64,000 nt of DNA from a virus (IMGVR_UViG_3300049846_002551:29937-93936), one strand, 5' to 3'; numbered from the stretch's first letter, positions 8,522 through 19,147 are shown. Program-made: numbers and translations. The notes: generated from the letters alone by a model not told the origin.

Positions 8522-11400
8522 TGGGCGATTTGAATTATGGAGATTTTAGTTTAATAGACGGGAGATTCATATTAGAAGATGTTGAATATGACTCGTTGCC
8601 CGATGGTTGGCAATGGCTAAGTGGTGAAGATGGGCTAAAAGGCGAGACAGTTAGGACGTTAACGCAAACACGAAAGAATATTGTACAACCTGCGCGTACA
8701 GGAAAGAATTGGTATAGCTATTCTGACGAAAGTTTTTCTGGTGATGCGGTTAACAAGTACGTTGATGCTCGTTACATTGTCAGTCAAGTTTGGTCGGTAT
8801 CATGGAATAACGCTTTCATGTCGTGGTGTATGCGCGATCATTTGATGACGCTGTACACTTTACAAAAGGGTTTCTGGTTACAATACGACGACGAAATGAG
8901 TCGAGATTGTGCGACTCTTCAAGCTATTGATAGTGACCGAACTCAGTTTGTCACACCTACTTATCCTATTGCATTTTATCGAAAGGGTGATCCAGACGGT
9001 CAGTACTCTTTAGATACTTGTTATTTTGAACTGAGGATTGATAACGTAATTGTGGATTGGAACGATAATCCATACAGAATTGATCCTGACATTGGGTTAG
9101 TGGTGTTTGAAAGTTCAATCAACGCGAATTCTATTGTGACGTTGAAATATTTATGGAGAGCGTATGTTCGAATTAAGGAATTAAATTTAGCGCAGTTAGT
9201 GATGGCGCAACATCTGTATGTAGGAACTGTTGTATTCGAACAGCTAAAGCCTCCGTTAAGCTTTGAAAGGTTCGATGAATTTTTAGTGGATGAGCCTTGC
9301 CGCGATTGCGAAAATGGTGATCGTAGAATTAATGATGTCGGGGAAGTTTGTAACGATTTCGTTGGGCCAGCGTTAGTGACACACGGCGATGAATCTTTAA
9401 TTGGGTGGGCAAACTTAGGAAACGCAAAGGTTTTAGATGGAGCTTATGCACAATGCACTTTGTTATTAGGGGAATTTTCAGAGCAGTTGATCGCTGAGGA
9501 GTTTAATTTAGCGCCACCAGCCGATGTTCAGTTACGGGTTTCTAAATTTAAAGTTATTATTCATCACGATGATATTAATGTTAACGTTAGGATGGTTTTT
9601 GCACGGCTGTTCTATAACGATCAACTTATAGGCCAGAATAAAGCAACAGGTGATAATGGGGTTGAAAAAACAGTTTCGTTTTACGTGACTTCAGATGAAC
9701 TGGAAGGCTATTCGTTTACGTGGGACGAGTTACAGAACGGTGCGATGGGTGTTTCTGTCAAGTATGAAGCTTTAGACGATACGGTAGTTTCGGTGGACTA
9801 TATTGAGTTGACTGCTTGTTACGATGATGGGGATGAGATTGGTCCGGACATTGGTGATTGCGGATGTGACAGCGACGAAGTTTCGGAAATTACTATTGTC
9901 AATTCTTTATTGAGTTGTACGCATCGAGAGGATGACATTTATATTACAGGATTCTCTATACCGACTAATCATTACGTGCATGGAGTGGAGATTACGAGTT
10001 TTATTGCGGGAGCAGACAAGGGGTGTTTAGAGCCTCCAACTGAAGTAGCGGAAGTTGACATGCGCCTAAAGTTGAATACGGCTCCGTCCTCTTATTCCAG
10101 TTGGTTTTCGAAAAGTGCTCAACCTGTGAGGGTTTGTGATCATGCCTATTTGAACTTCATCGATGCCACTAGCGATTATTCTTGGGGAGGTAAGAACGAC
10201 GACTGGGGTAAGCCTTTTGGTGTCTGGTCCCCTGCACTTGTAAATACTAATGGATTTCGTTTACAAACGGTGTGGGATACGGTTTGTGCCCCGGACGCTG
10301 GAGCTAACTGGAGTTATACTAAATCCTATGACGGCTCGGCAGTTGGAGTCGGAATTGTAGATGGTGGCTGTGACGCCGATTTTGATGACGCCTGGGGAAG
10401 TTCTGGTGAGAACACATCTAGGCAAATGTGTTGTGCTGGGGAAGTTCAAGGAACGCTAAGTTGCGAACAGTCTGGATCGATTACGCACGAGTTCACGTGG
10501 ATTGGTGGTGGTGATCCCCCACCGTTTCTGTATGTGAAGGTTTACGCTAAAGCCTATGCAGGAAATGGGTTATTTTCTTCAGACGCTGATCATTCTCAAA
10601 CAGCGGATAACGGAATAGGAAGCCCCTTTGTCATGGACGCGAGTGGGCAGTTTGGAGTTTCGGAAGAAACGAAACTCTTACAAGTACAGGTTCTGGATGG
10701 GGTGGCGTCGTTGACTCTTCAGATGTATGCATATGCTTCTCAAGGTGCACCGTTATATCCTGTAAACAATCCATGTTGCACAGTTTACGTTACCACTACT
10801 GCAACTATTGATTCACCTGATACTTGCATCTATCCATCGATTGAAGCGGTTTCGGTTAAGGTGCATCATTCACCTGTTTGTAGTGTGGATGCGCTTACGT
10901 ATCAAGAAGCGGCAGTTTCCGGATGGAATACCGTATTCAAAGGTGAGTCGGGGGGTTTGGCGATTAGTTCTGATGGTTCGATTGATGGTGCGTTTTCTTT
11001 GTTGGCGGAGCGTTTTGATGCACCAACGTTAGGGGCTAATAGCAGAATTGTCGGCTTTAGAGTTAGTGGCGAGTTTCGCGTTACACCTGCATATGTTCGT
11101 GTGGCGGATTTAACCTGGAAAGTTCATGTTGGGAGTTACGACTCTGGAAGAGCGGGACAAACTATTAACTATCCACAAATCAACGATTGGACAGAGTTTT
11201 CGTTAGGTGGTAACGGAGACTTTTGGGATTACGGAACTACATACGGAGAAACGGGTGTAACGTATCCCACCGCTACGGGTGCTCAATTAAACTCGTTTTT
11301 GAAACTAGAGTTGTTGGGAGATAATGATGCGAGTTATGCTTATGAGTTTAGAAGCCTAAAATTGAAGTTTTGGTATGTCGATGTTTGTGATGGAGTTTAA
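8521..11400 (+). CDS. Distal-tail-like baseplate protein, long paralogue
   Basis: This 959-residue protein directly follows the tape measure gene, where siphoviruses encode the distal tail protein. Residues about 85-250 match the same region of the next gene: FWLQYDDEMSRDCATL against FWIQYDDEMARCWGRL, LKYLWRAYVRIKEL against LKYTWRGYVRVKEL, and GTVVFEQL against GTVVFEQV. The remaining 700 residues are beta-rich, with many Cys (for example CGCDSDEVS) and repeated patterns suggesting several receptor- or carbohydrate-binding beta-sandwich domains. The role in host binding is inferred from position and composition. The start ATG overlaps the tape measure stop, so translation is probably coupled. 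Confidence 0.65.
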   Translation: MGDLNYGDFSLIDGRFILEDVEYDSLPDGWQWLSGEDGLKGETVRTLTQTRKNIVQPARTGKNWYSYSDESFSGDAVNKYVDARYIVSQVWSVSWNNAFMSWCMRDHLMTLYTLQKGFWLQYDDEMSRDCATLQAIDSDRTQFVTPTYPIAFYRKGDPDGQYSLDTCYFELRIDNVIVDWNDNPYRIDPDIGLVVFESSINANSIVTLKYLWRAYVRIKELNLAQLVMAQHLYVGTVVFEQLKPPLSFERFDEFLVDEPCRDCENGDRRINDVGEVCNDFVGPALVTHGDESLIGWANLGNAKVLDGAYAQCTLLLGEFSEQLIAEEFNLAPPADVQLRVSKFKVIIHHDDINVNVRMVFARLFYNDQLIGQNKATGDNGVEKTVSFYVTSDELEGYSFTWDELQNGAMGVSVKYEALDDTVVSVDYIELTACYDDGDEIGPDIGDCGCDSDEVSEITIVNSLLSCTHREDDIYITGFSIPTNHYVHGVEITSFIAGADKGCLEPPTEVAEVDMRLKLNTAPSSYSSWFSKSAQPVRVCDHAYLNFIDATSDYSWGGKNDDWGKPFGVWSPALVNTNGFRLQTVWDTVCAPDAGANWSYTKSYDGSAVGVGIVDGGCDADFDDAWGSSGENTSRQMCCAGEVQGTLSCEQSGSITHEFTWIGGGDPPPFLYVKVYAKAYAGNGLFSSDADHSQTADNGIGSPFVMDASGQFGVSEETKLLQVQVLDGVASLTLQMYAYASQGAPLYPVNNPCCTVYVTTTATIDSPDTCIYPSIEAVSVKVHHSPVCSVDALTYQEAAVSGWNTVFKGESGGLAISSDGSIDGAFSLLAERFDAPTLGANSRIVGFRVSGEFRVTPAYVRVADLTWKVHVGSYDSGRAGQTINYPQINDWTEFSLGGNGDFWDYGTTYGETGVTYPTATGAQLNSFLKLELLGDNDASYAYEFRSLKLKFWYVDVCDGV

Positions 11401-11419
11401 AAAATTAAATCGGTGAAAC

Positions 11420-13009
11420 ATGTCTAGGCAAGATGGCTACTTTATTGTAGACGGGGTTTTTCATACCGATCTACCAGTGGCATTCAGTCAAGTGCTGGAC
11501 GACAATTTTGGTGTGCCTGATGCGGTTTATCATATTGCAGATGGGCAAAAGGTTGTGGCTGTTCAATCACCACAGCTTCTTGATTTAGATACCTATCAGG
11601 ATTATTTTCACAGAAGAAAGATACATGTGCAAGCATGGAAAGCTGATTGGGGTGAAGAGTCGTTGATGACTGTTTTGATGGCGGAACAATTACGCCAATT
11701 GTATAATACTCAACAGAATTTCTGGATTCAATACGATGATGAGATGGCACGATGCTGGGGAAGGTTAGTGGGTTTGAACGCGGATTTAGTGAATGGGCAT
11801 GCCGACCATGTGTACTTTACTCCGCATTACCCGATTTTTCCATTTGGGCACGAGCCACCAGACGATCCAGAAGCGAGTGACGCTTGGGAATCGATGCTGA
11901 TGGTTGGAAGAGAACTCTTAGATGTAGATGCGTATAGCGTTTATCCTGATTACGGAATGGTTGTCATTAATGCAGACGGTCGCCGTTATCATGATCGAAT
12001 TAAAGCACATCTCAAATACACTTGGAGGGGTTATGTTCGAGTTAAGGAGTTGATGTTAAGCCCTCATCAATTAGCGCAAACTTATTATACAGGAACCGTC
12101 GTATTTGAGCAGGTAGCGATTCCAATTAGTGGCGTGGACTTAACGTGGCGCGATGCACCTTACACTGGAGTGTGCACAGTATACGCTACAGTCAGAACCA
12201 GCACGTTTGCTAAGATTGCGATTGTTAGCAAAGCGGCGGGTAGTCGTTACGGCAAGATTATAGGTGGACATAACAACATCACGCCTATCCGTTTGGGTTC
12301 ACGGGTTCGAGCTATTAAAGACATCGTGGCTCACAAATACGGAAGGACGGTTGTGAGTGCGTTTTCTATGGGAGTACCTGGAAATGGGACAGTAACGGCA
12401 ATTGTTGCCGTTTCAGAAACAACTACAGGAACTACGATTGATTCATCAGGTACTGGGTGGTTTGGTTCTACGAACAGCAAGCCATTGGCAGAATTACTTG
12501 CGGATGGAGATGACCTCACTTATATTTATGGTTCTACGTTTAGTCAAAAGTTTAAGCTGACTTCGTTTAGTGATCCTTTAGTTAATAGTGGTCACACTTT
12601 GAATATTAAATGGAGAAGGGGTACGGGAGGCACGACAAAGCTTACGGTGTATTTGTTGCAGGGGACGGCAAAAATAATTGCGGCTGTCACTTTCACACGG
12701 AGTGTGGACGATGACGCGGTTGACACGTATACTTTGAGTGGAGCGCAAGCAGATTTGATTACGGATTACACTAACTTGTATGTAGAGTTCTATTCAGATA
12801 GGTTAGCGATTGTGCCAGCGTTTTTAATTGAGATTCCGATTCCTGGGGCTGGGGTTATTAAGACTCGATCTGTTACTGGTAATGTTGCTGTTCAGTCAAA
12901 GGTAACTGCTGTACGACCACCGATTAATGGATATCCTGAACTTTCTAGGGTAAAGATTGTGACATTAGCAAGCGGCATTTTGGGCTACTCTTGGTCTGGT
13001 AATGATTAA
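11420..13009 (+). CDS. Distal-tail-like baseplate protein, short paralogue
   Basis: The 529 residues share an N-terminal domain (about 75-240) with the preceding gene, including the FW.QYDDEM and YVR.KEL blocks, while the C-terminal half differs and is Thr/Val-rich beta-type sequence. Tandem copies suggest duplication of a distal tail or baseplate subunit, with one copy carrying extra binding domains. It starts 19 bases after the upstream stop. Nothing enzymatic is visible. It could also be a tail-tip adaptor rather than a true distal tail protein; no assignment beyond baseplate-type structural protein is firm. Confidence 0.62.
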   Translation: MSRQDGYFIVDGVFHTDLPVAFSQVLDDNFGVPDAVYHIADGQKVVAVQSPQLLDLDTYQDYFHRRKIHVQAWKADWGEESLMTVLMAEQLRQLYNTQQNFWIQYDDEMARCWGRLVGLNADLVNGHADHVYFTPHYPIFPFGHEPPDDPEASDAWESMLMVGRELLDVDAYSVYPDYGMVVINADGRRYHDRIKAHLKYTWRGYVRVKELMLSPHQLAQTYYTGTVVFEQVAIPISGVDLTWRDAPYTGVCTVYATVRTSTFAKIAIVSKAAGSRYGKIIGGHNNITPIRLGSRVRAIKDIVAHKYGRTVVSAFSMGVPGNGTVTAIVAVSETTTGTTIDSSGTGWFGSTNSKPLAELLADGDDLTYIYGSTFSQKFKLTSFSDPLVNSGHTLNIKWRRGTGGTTKLTVYLLQGTAKIIAAVTFTRSVDDDAVDTYTLSGAQADLITDYTNLYVEFYSDRLAIVPAFLIEIPIPGAGVIKTRSVTGNVAVQSKVTAVRPPINGYPELSRVKIVTLASGILGYSWSGND

Positions 13010-13011
13010 TA

Positions 13012-16000
13012 ATGGGTTTAAATATTGATAGCTTAATACGCGCTGGGGATGTAGAGATACAGCACCGGATTCGTAGGTACGACGTTAATTGGGGTCGTCC
13101 GCATTTTGCTGTTACTTATAAGCGACTGCTTCTTGCTAAGATGCCCATCGTTTACTGGTCGATGGAGCAGTCAGACTATGGTGGTTCCAGTTTTTATTCG
13201 CGGAATTGGGGGAGCGCAGGACGTGATCAAGATTTACATTATTTTCCGTCTGATGGAACGGGCTTGGTTTGGGATACAGGACAAGCAGACCCAACTGATT
13301 CTGAAGTGGATTTTGGTGGTGTGGGTTACGCGAATAGTATTGTTAGCTTAAGTAATTCTTACTTTGAGTTGGGTTACAGCATAGTGATGTGGATTAAGCC
13401 CAATAGAGTTTTAGATGCGGATGAGATTAACGGTTTGCTTTGCAAACAATTAAATGTTGGTGTTAGAGATGGGGGACTTTGCTCTATTGTCCTACAAGGC
13501 TATGAAGGAGTGAATCGCTTAGGGATTGTTTTCAATGACGATGAATCGATTTACTTGGATACGGCAGATGTTATATTTGAAGTTGATAAATGGTATTGCG
13601 TTGTGGTTACGGTTCAGCCTGGTGGAGATTTGACGTATCCTAATTTACCGATTTCTGCTGACAATCCGCGCTTATGGGTTGATACGAATCCTGTTTACGT
13701 TTATGTGAATGGTGTAAAGGTTTGGGATAATGACGCTGTAGTTTTAAACGAACCAGATTTTGACGTAACTAACTGCAATTGGATTGCAGGGGCTGTTCGA
13801 TTTAATGATGGAATAGGGTTTAATTTTGATGGTCACATGGATGAAGTTGGAGTTTTTCCAATCGTATTTAATCAACAAACTGCAACTCAAATATATGGAT
13901 TAGGTTTAGGGGCTACTTATCTTGAACCAGATGAGGATTTCGATAATGATGTTGTTGGGAGTTATGCCGATCAGAGACGGTACGGACAACTTATTCTTGC
14001 TGATAGCCCTACGAATTATTGGAAAATGGATGAAGTTTTGGATGGAGGTGGTGATGACTATAAGTACGTTCCCGATGCTCAATCAGGATTAGCGAATCGA
14101 AACTTAAGCGTGGCTCGTGGAGCCGGACAATGGAATGAAAACCGTATTGTTGAAAGCCCTATTCTTTCTGCAAATTACTTGTCGTCTGATCCGCCAGGTA
14201 AAGCCTTAAAAATGTCTGGTGATGATTATCCTGGATTCATCAGAGATTTTGAACAGTTGGAAGATACTGGAGAGCAAACGGTTGAGGTCTGGTTTAAGAA
14301 GGATGCATGGTCTAGCCACCCAGACGGCATTATTGGATTAACTGGATTCGATCATGGAAAAGGTTTTAATCTCGCTGTCAAAAGCGATGACCATTGGGGC
14401 GTAATTTTTTACATGTATTGGCACGGGTCTGATCACACCAAAAAGCTCTTCACCAGCGGAAAGATGATTTTTAAGCGAGATACTTGGTATCACGTAGTGT
14501 CTACGCTTAATAAAGACGGTGAAGCGCGTTTGTATGTTGACGGTCAGTTAGTGGACTCAGCTTCGTGGGGTAAAGATTGGAAGTATAAGTACGCGCCGAC
14601 TTCCAATCTATTTGTAGGTGGATGGGATGGTGATCCCAGAAATACACAACCTGTCTTTTATATCGACGATATTGCGCTGTATTCAAAAGCGTTATCTGCA
14701 AACCAAGTTTATACGCATTATTGGACTGGGAAACTTGGGCCTTATGCAAAGATTAATCTAACGGGGGGTGATCCGTTGCAGGAACCGTCACCTTTCATTA
14801 TTGGCGTTAATGAATACAGTGTTTTAGAAAACGAAGAAGATATCACAGAGTTTGTGGACTCTTATAATTTCGATGAGGATATTAAACAACTAGTTTCAAC
14901 TGCGTCGATGACTGTTTACGAAGATTGGAATGCGGGGCAGATTAACACCAAGTTAAACGCTAATACTTATGTGAAGATCGACCGAAGGTTTCGAAGCCAG
15001 TCTTTGGATTATGATTCGGGTTGGGTTTCGATGGGGCATTTTTTGGTTGAAGGGCCTATTGGAAGTAGTGTATCTGCGTCTGGTAGCCGCACCGCAATGG
15101 TGGCGTTGAAGGGGCTGAATAAACTTTTCACTTTGGATTTAGCGCACACCCCAATAGAACCTGATAGGCTGTTAGTTCGGAAACGAAAATTGGATGTAGT
15201 TACCTCAACGGTGGAGTACACGAAATATCATATGAGTCGGGATTCGGATAATCCGGACATTGATAATGTTTTCCAGAACTGGGCTGAGTTTCCTTCCACT
15301 AAAATTTGGGTTACCGATTTTAAAAATTATGATAAAAATGATTCGGATAAGGGTGGTATTAACGATCCGAAAGAAGTTATTCGCATCAAAGGTTCGGAAG
15401 GCGCGGTTCGAATTCTAGGTGGTGAGGGTGCCGTTACGATTGATAATACCTATCTTTTAGATAAAGTGAGTGATCGTGGTTTGGGTGATCCGTCGACAAT
15501 TATGGCGGAATTTTACCGATACGCGACTATCGAAGATAAGAAAGAAGCTGAAGTTTTGGACATGTTTGTTCTTCGAAATCGTTGGCAACTTACATTAGAG
15601 GATGCGGGGTTGTTGATTGATGGTAAATCAATTCTTGTTCGAACTGGAAATGCAAAAGGAAAATTATGGAAGCTTGTTTCAAACGGGACTGCACGTGAGA
15701 TTACTGCGAATGAGAAGATAGATGCTGATACTGTTTTAACAAACATCGGAACTGAAGATAACGATTGGGTTAAGGGGTCATCTTATGGTAGCGCACCACC
15801 ACCTCCAGGTGATGGAACTCAATACGCAATTCAAGCAGTAGGGGATCATACAATTGATAGTACGTTTAATATTGCAGACATTCCATTAACAGCATTTATA
15901 CCACGTACTTCTGTTGATTGGGATGACAATAGCAAGATAACTGGAATTAAGGTTAAGTTGTGGAGGCGGTGTAGGAATCCTTACGGTTTTACTGCGTCGA

Positions 16001-17805
16001 GAGACGCGGTGAAAGACCATATTATGCAGATTCGTGTGGGAAGTTTGTATACCGTATCGAACCCGTTAACGAGTTATTGGCCTACTACAACTATTGACTG
16101 GACGCTTGTGGAATATGGTGGCGATAATCAAACGCTTGGCGTGAATTGGACTTGGGGACAAATCAAAGATTCGTTAGAAGATGTCTCGTTCCAGTTTGCT
16201 GTTACGATTGATCGTGGACCTCTTCTAGATATAGTCGCCGAGTTTTATGAAGTTTCTATTGAATTAATCATTGAAGATTTGGGTGTTATTACACTTCATG
16301 ATATACATGGTTATCCGGTTAATCCAGAATATGAGGGGTTGGCTGTTGGCGATGTCGTTCAGATTGGTGATTACAACTCTGTGGAAGATGCTATTCGAAA
16401 GGTTGCTTATCGATGCGGGTTTCAAGAGAACGATTCAAGTAAGCCTTTCTACTTTGAATTAGATGCATGTCCAACTGCGTTGGCTCCATCGGTTCCGCCT
16501 ATTAGACCGAAGATTAGTGATCAAACGCATTGGGGAGAAATTGTTGAGCAACTATTGCAATACGCTCCACCGAACTATCGTTTATCGATTAACAGCGATG
16601 GGGTTCTTCGTGGTCAACTTGTTGGATTTTTAATTGGTGCGGCACCTAACCATCAACTGGTTGGTCGTTTGGATATTAATGAAGATCACGGTGACTACGG
16701 GATTGCTACACGCTTAGTGATTGAAGGAGAATCTACGGACACTTTTAATGTTGGATTAAACATTGCCGCAGGTGGTACATCAGCGGTTCGCGCTTACGTG
16801 CTAGATGGTTATGCAGACCCCTCGAAACATCCTGATAAAGATGATTATTTGGGAATCACTATTACGCAAGATCAAGCGGACGCTAAATGGCAACAAGTGT
16901 TCAATGGGAATCCAAAAACTCCAGTTCCGAGTGGAGGCAATAGTGCGTGGGTTACTCGATACGGTGTGATTTTAGCTCAGGAAGGTAAGCCAAAAGATGT
17001 TAAGCGTTGGAAATATGAGGATACAGCTTTATGCGCGATAGATATAGGAAGAGCGTCTACAGGTACACCGATTGAAATTGAAGCGTTGGAGTTTACGTGG
17101 TTTAACCATTATTTAGAAGGTAACACGATTTCTCAATCGTTAATCGTTCATTACATGACTGAAGCGGATTACGAAGCAGAGTTTGGTGCTGTTTTAAGTT
17201 CGTCTCCGGATCAAGATGACATGAGTTATTTCCCATCAGCGAATTCCAGAGCTTGGAAACTACTGGTCGATGAATTTGCGCTGGAAGAATCTACGACTAC
17301 AATTGAATCTGGAGAGTTTGAAGGTGGACTTCCGGTTGGGTGTCGTTTCTTAAAGTTTACTAACGGTCAATCGCATTATCGTTTCCCAATGGAAGCACCA
17401 AGTGATAAAGATGCTGGAGTGCGTGTAACGTTAGCTGAATGTAAGATTTGGACTAGTCGAAGAATTATTGCAACTGCTGAACTTGGAGTGAGCGGAATAT
17501 TTGGAACTGGTGATTATAAAGAGTTAGCAACGAGACTTCGACGAAGAACGGACTATTTGGAGAAGAATTTGTATTTGAATAATTTTGATAAAGCTAAATC
17601 ATTTGCTTTAGCGGAATTGCAAGAACGCTATGTTGATTTTACACCGATTGCGGTGACGGCATTTGCTCCGACAGTTGAAGTTGCCGACATAGTTTATTTG
17701 ATTCATCCGGAGACTCGAATCGGAAAAACTTATTTAGTGGTTGCGGCTTCCCATGATGTAAGTGGAGTTGGAAAATTCCAAGTCTTGAATTACGATATCA
17801 ACTAA
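13012..17805 (+). CDS. Tail-tip or tail hub protein with two LamG-like domains
   Basis: This 1597-residue protein is probably the tail hub or host-binding tail-tip protein. Two repeats, about residues 40-300 and 320-580, have the pattern of concanavalin/LamG folds: YWSMEQS and YWKMDE near the starts, VMWIKPN and VEVWFKKD, KWYCVVVTV and TWYHVVSTL, and VYVNGVKV and LYVDGQLV. Such domains bind sugars. The C-terminal 1000 residues contain stretches resembling phage tail hub proteins (for instance EDITEFVDSYNFDEDIKQLVS and WGEIVEQLLQYAPPNYRLSI). It begins two bases after the preceding stop. Duplication of the LamG unit within one hub protein is notable; carbohydrate binding is an inference. Confidence 0.65.
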   Translation: MGLNIDSLIRAGDVEIQHRIRRYDVNWGRPHFAVTYKRLLLAKMPIVYWSMEQSDYGGSSFYSRNWGSAGRDQDLHYFPSDGTGLVWDTGQADPTDSEVDFGGVGYANSIVSLSNSYFELGYSIVMWIKPNRVLDADEINGLLCKQLNVGVRDGGLCSIVLQGYEGVNRLGIVFNDDESIYLDTADVIFEVDKWYCVVVTVQPGGDLTYPNLPISADNPRLWVDTNPVYVYVNGVKVWDNDAVVLNEPDFDVTNCNWIAGAVRFNDGIGFNFDGHMDEVGVFPIVFNQQTATQIYGLGLGATYLEPDEDFDNDVVGSYADQRRYGQLILADSPTNYWKMDEVLDGGGDDYKYVPDAQSGLANRNLSVARGAGQWNENRIVESPILSANYLSSDPPGKALKMSGDDYPGFIRDFEQLEDTGEQTVEVWFKKDAWSSHPDGIIGLTGFDHGKGFNLAVKSDDHWGVIFYMYWHGSDHTKKLFTSGKMIFKRDTWYHVVSTLNKDGEARLYVDGQLVDSASWGKDWKYKYAPTSNLFVGGWDGDPRNTQPVFYIDDIALYSKALSANQVYTHYWTGKLGPYAKINLTGGDPLQEPSPFIIGVNEYSVLENEEDITEFVDSYNFDEDIKQLVSTASMTVYEDWNAGQINTKLNANTYVKIDRRFRSQSLDYDSGWVSMGHFLVEGPIGSSVSASGSRTAMVALKGLNKLFTLDLAHTPIEPDRLLVRKRKLDVVTSTVEYTKYHMSRDSDNPDIDNVFQNWAEFPSTKIWVTDFKNYDKNDSDKGGINDPKEVIRIKGSEGAVRILGGEGAVTIDNTYLLDKVSDRGLGDPSTIMAEFYRYATIEDKKEAEVLDMFVLRNRWQLTLEDAGLLIDGKSILVRTGNAKGKLWKLVSNGTAREITANEKIDADTVLTNIGTEDNDWVKGSSYGSAPPPPGDGTQYAIQAVGDHTIDSTFNIADIPLTAFIPRTSVDWDDNSKITGIKVKLWRRCRNPYGFTASRDAVKDHIMQIRVGSLYTVSNPLTSYWPTTTIDWTLVEYGGDNQTLGVNWTWGQIKDSLEDVSFQFAVTIDRGPLLDIVAEFYEVSIELIIEDLGVITLHDIHGYPVNPEYEGLAVGDVVQIGDYNSVEDAIRKVAYRCGFQENDSSKPFYFELDACPTALAPSVPPIRPKISDQTHWGEIVEQLLQYAPPNYRLSINSDGVLRGQLVGFLIGAAPNHQLVGRLDINEDHGDYGIATRLVIEGESTDTFNVGLNIAAGGTSAVRAYVLDGYADPSKHPDKDDYLGITITQDQADAKWQQVFNGNPKTPVPSGGNSAWVTRYGVILAQEGKPKDVKRWKYEDTALCAIDIGRASTGTPIEIEALEFTWFNHYLEGNTISQSLIVHYMTEADYEAEFGAVLSSSPDQDDMSYFPSANSRAWKLLVDEFALEESTTTIESGEFEGGLPVGCRFLKFTNGQSHYRFPMEAPSDKDAGVRVTLAECKIWTSRRIIATAELGVSGIFGTGDYKELATRLRRRTDYLEKNLYLNNFDKAKSFALAELQERYVDFTPIAVTAFAPTVEVADIVYLIHPETRIGKTYLVVAASHDVSGVGKFQVLNYDIN

Positions 17806-17815
17806 AGATGATACT

Positions 17816-18445
17816 ATGAGAATCGATGCTTTTGAATTGTCGGCGTATGAAATTGTGAGTCAAGCGGATGAGGTTGCAGAACAAATCATAGGCACGGTTA
17901 CGTTAGATGAACCTGCTCCGGAGGGTGGCGTCTTAGTACTCATTGGTTCAATTGATTCCGAATTGAAAGTGCCTAGAAGTGCGTTGGTTGAGCCTGGAGA
18001 AACGTCCGTTAATTTCTATATTGGATCAGGAGCGTTATTACCGCTTTACGTATACCATGTGTATGCTCAAGTTCAGGAGAGTGTGGCGCGTCAGAAAGTA
18101 GTTTTAAAACTTCCTGGTTTGGCGTCTGTTGCCTTTAGCCCGAATAAAGTGGAAGGTGGTGAAGTTTCTCGGTTAACGGTGAATTTAGATTCTCCTGCTC
18201 CGGCTACAGGTGCGCTTGTTTTGTTTACGGAGGTGATTGGCTATGATGGAGAGAACACTCCATTACTATTAGACTTGCCACCTAGTTTGTTTTTCGCGTC
18301 AGGAGACACGACTAATTATTGCGATGTAACCACTCGTGTTTGGGACGGTGGGCGTCGTCCACCACCCCGTGAAATTAACACAGCCGTCGACGCAATTTAT
18401 GGAACGAATACAAAACGTGCTATTCTTACGATTACAGACCCATGA
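17816..18445 (+). CDS. Virion-associated protein with two Ig-like repeats
   Basis: This 209-residue protein carries two related units, VTLDEPAPEGGVLVLI near residue 30 and VNLDSPAPATGALVLF near residue 120. Both resemble the strand pattern of small Ig-like or Calx-beta-type domains often displayed on phage surfaces. It lies between the tail-tip gene and two small probable virion genes, and its last codons overlap the next start as ATGA. Function is unknown; a surface decoration or tail accessory role is inferred. Confidence 0.55.
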   Translation: MRIDAFELSAYEIVSQADEVAEQIIGTVTLDEPAPEGGVLVLIGSIDSELKVPRSALVEPGETSVNFYIGSGALLPLYVYHVYAQVQESVARQKVVLKLPGLASVAFSPNKVEGGEVSRLTVNLDSPAPATGALVLFTEVIGYDGENTPLLLDLPPSLFFASGDTTNYCDVTTRVWDGGRRPPPREINTAVDAIYGTNTKRAILTITDP

Positions 18446-18792
18446 TAGCGAGAAAACTTGACTCTGATTTCACGATTACAAAGCGGTTAATCAATCGCGT
18501 AGTAAAGAAAGCAATTAGCGATGAACTACCTGCTGGACGGTCTAATAAGTTTGTTCAGAATTACGTGTTTGGAGTAGGCGGAGGCGGAAGCAACTTCGGG
18601 GGTAACGGTCAATCGCAAGGCAAGACTACAGGCTTAGTATATGATCCTGCCGACCCTGGAGTAATCTCAGAGCAGACTCGCGCAAAAATTCAAGGCTTAA
18701 AAGGTGTGTATTTGCATGATAATCCAAGCGAGGATTCTATCAATATTGTCGCTGAAGCGGTGAACGATCCGTTTTTTTGGTTAGGAATTTAA
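18442..18792 (+). CDS. Small hypothetical protein of the tail module
   Basis: A 116-residue protein starting on an ATGA overlap with the preceding gene. The N-terminus is basic and helical (KRLINRVVKKAISDELPAG), followed by a Gly/Ser-rich linker (VGGGGSNFGGNGQSQG) and a polar C-terminus ending DPFFWLGI. This layout of basic helix, flexible linker and aromatic tail would suit an adaptor or anchoring peptide on the virion, but no family is recognisable. Conserved spacing with its neighbours is the main support for coding. Confidence 0.6.
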   Translation: MIARKLDSDFTITKRLINRVVKKAISDELPAGRSNKFVQNYVFGVGGGGSNFGGNGQSQGKTTGLVYDPADPGVISEQTRAKIQGLKGVYLHDNPSEDSINIVAEAVNDPFFWLGI

Positions 18793-18795
18793 ACT

Positions 18796-19140
18796 ATGCC
18801 ACAGTCATCAGTTGCTAGACGTTTAGCTCAAGGTGAAGTGCCCACTTCTCAAACAGTTGTGTATACAGTCGGAGATTCAGCACGAGCTATTTTATCCAGT
18901 ATTTCGTTTCATAACAGTAGTGGTGCGGACCGCTTAGTGAGTATGTGGATTGTGCCAAATGGTGGTTCTGCGGATTCGTCGAATAAATTTTTAGAGACAA
19001 TTTTATCTGATGAAGAGTCTTATCGAGAGAGTGGGTTAGGGCAAGTTTTAGAGCCTGGAGACACAATTATTCTGACAGAAGATAATGGCACATCTGATGT
19101 TGCGTATTATTTATGTGGGGCTGTTTTAACAGAGGTTTAG
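18796..19140 (+). CDS. Small beta-sandwich virion-type protein
   Basis: The 114 residues follow a pattern common in phage structural genes near tail fibres: a YTVGDSARAILSSISFHNSS strand pair, then LVSMWIVPNGG, and a closing region with VLEPGDTIILTEDN. Similar small proteins are found beside fibre genes in many phages, often without known function. It follows the previous stop by three bases. The next gene has its own promoter, so this may be the last gene of the tail transcription unit. Confidence 0.55.
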   Translation: MPQSSVARRLAQGEVPTSQTVVYTVGDSARAILSSISFHNSSGADRLVSMWIVPNGGSADSSNKFLETILSDEESYRESGLGQVLEPGDTIILTEDNGTSDVAYYLCGAVLTEV

Positions 19141-19147
19141 TATCCGG

